11,887 bases of DNA, taken from Smittium culicis (lineage: Eukaryota; Kickxellomycota; Harpellomycetes; Harpellales; Legeriomycetaceae). Shown piece by piece: positions 10,761-11,887 of the stretch (position 1 is its first letter; each line of letters opens with the position of its first letter). A program made the translations under genes and the position numbers. The notes below the pieces were generated by a model. That model was not told the DNA's origin. It made no database searches and saw only the letters and a program-made list of their open reading frames with translations. The stretch covers positions 1-11,887 of the forward strand of contig LSSN01005352.1 of assembly GCA_001970855.1 (NCBI GenBank). The letters are read 5' to 3'.

Positions 10761-11560
10761 ATGAAAGATAAAGAAACACTTATTTTTAAAGAGTCTAGAA
10801 ATATTAAAGCCAGATATTTAATATCATATAAACAAATGTTCAGAACCAGAATCAATCAATTGAGTACCTTATATTGAAAGGTAAAAATATTCTAAAAATT
10901 CATAAAATATCTTTTTAATACATTTTGTCAAAGATAGACTGAGAATTGGTTTTAGTGAATTATCCATTAAAATTTCAGAAATTTTGGGGAAATTTTAGTT
11001 GCAAAAAAATTATGAATTTTTATTAAAGGAATATAGCGAATGGATATTTAAAGGCATTAAACCATAATAGAAGAGAATGAATATTGGCTAAAGGAAATAT
11101 GTTCACATCATAGAAATTTCTGAGTAAATAAAATTTAAGATCTTCATAGTGTGTGATTTAATTAATTATTTATTTGAATGAAATGAATAAAGGAATTTAA
11201 AGGAAAAAAACTCATTGGCCCCAGCATCGATGAAAAAAATTCTCAAATGAAAATATCAGAGGAGGAATTTTAATTATATGGAGCTAATTCATTTGATAAT
11301 TTGGATAACTATTATTTATAGATGATTAAATTGAAGCTCTTCTAAAAAAGTATACCTTTAAATAATCTCAGTCATCGATCGAGATGCTGCAACTTGAAAT
11401 CGAATTCACAAAAAATAAATTTGCATTAATTAAAGAATATTTTTAACAAAATTAATCTAATTAAAATTAATTTCTTTCACCGAGTCTGGATATTAAAACA
11501 GGTAGAATAAATTTAGTAGTAAATTAAAAGAAATGTGCAGAAATAAATTTGAGTAAAATA
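10761..11560 (+). pseudogene. decayed Tc1/mariner (IS630 superfamily) transposase relic
   Basis: Successive short frames on the plus strand resemble consecutive parts of a Tc1-type transposase. The N-terminal region (ATG 10761, stop at 10875) is only loosely similar. A helix-turn-helix-like segment GFSELSIKISEILGKF runs from 10948, followed by a segment ending GIKP (about 11053-11064). RRE, stop, ILAK lies at 11069-11092, where this family has R-x-x-W-A-K. NSLAPASMK at about 11206-11232 and RGGILIIWS at 11258-11284 correspond to the C-L-x-P and GGGS-x-M-V-W-G block. G-x-LLFIDD lies at 11303-11326. DRDAAT at 11377-11394 may be the second catalytic Asp region. SPSLD (11477-11491) and VE-stop-I (11502-11513), then three stops and IKRNVQ (11523-11540), match SPDLNPIENLW plus K-R-x-V. 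Stops TAG, TAG, TAA at 11514-11522 fit mutated TGG, TGG, CAA. Several frame changes show it is dead. It is recognised from family motifs, not from a search. Confidence 0.68.
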
Positions 11561-11734
11561 CTAAATAAAATAAAATTTTTTTGATTAATCGAATTATCCA
11601 CATCGGGATGTAATCTATTCGTAATCGAAATTATAATATATATGGTTTATATCGTGTATAGAATCAATTAACTTTAATATCATTGATCGAAATTATGAAA
11701 GATTTTTTTCTAACTCAATTTTTTTAATTTACAC

Positions 11735-11887
<153 letters not shown>

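Noticed and set aside
11258..11284. GGAGG at 11261-11265 as a bacterial ribosome binding site
   Set aside because: The context is eukaryotic, and these bases encode the Gly-Gly of the transposase relic motif RGGILIIWS.
2819..11734. Saccharomyces-type point centromere (CDEI-CDEII-CDEIII)
   Set aside because: AT-rich stretches are everywhere here, but I found no CDEIII-like core (TTCCGAA) next to a CDEI-like site.
2819..11734. Mitochondrial DNA insertion or mitochondrial contig
   Set aside because: AT content is similar to yeast mitochondrial spacers, but there are no mitochondrial genes, and the flanks carry a nuclear intron-bearing tRNA and spliceosomal introns.

Overview
The window looks like nuclear DNA from an ascomycete fungus. 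The left edge holds the 3' end of an SLA2/END4-type actin-binding endocytosis gene. It is followed tail-to-tail by an intron-rich gene whose splice sites (GTAAGT, GTAAGA) are not the GTATGT typical of Saccharomyces-like yeasts. A tRNA-Ile(UAU) with a short intron lies further right. Multi-exon structure, very AT-rich non-coding DNA and a transposase relic whose stop codons look like C-to-T / G-to-A transitions suggest a filamentous or early-branching ascomycete lineage, but the species cannot be named from this sequence alone.

Layout. Positions 1-303 (+) are the last 100 codons of SLA2. Positions 304-506 separate two convergent genes. Positions 507-1943 (-) hold a five-exon gene that no single reading frame reveals. 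It encodes a predicted 267-residue protein with a mitochondrial presequence and two RNA-recognition-motif (RRM) domains. Positions 1944-2721 are its upstream region and the slope into AT-rich DNA. Positions 2722-2818 (-) are tRNA-Ile(UAU). From 2819 to the window end there is about 9 kb with no intact gene, roughly 15-23% G+C in the lines I counted by eye. This desert holds a (CTATAA)7 array at 8343-8384, a decayed Tc1/mariner-type transposase at about 10761-11560 (+), and a pure (TAA)51 microsatellite at 11735-11887 that runs off the window end.

How it fits together. SLA2 is a classic flank of the mating-type (MAT) locus in many ascomycetes, so this may be MAT-linked DNA, although I see no homeodomain, alpha-box or HMG-box gene here. 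The desert is best read as mutated, transposon-derived heterochromatin (a RIP-type AT isochore) and could be a regional centromere or pericentromere. The tRNA sits at its gene-side edge, where tRNA genes act as chromatin boundaries in some fungi. No new defence or catalytic system is evident. The most informative items are the reconstructed mitochondrial RRM gene and the hidden transposase fossil.
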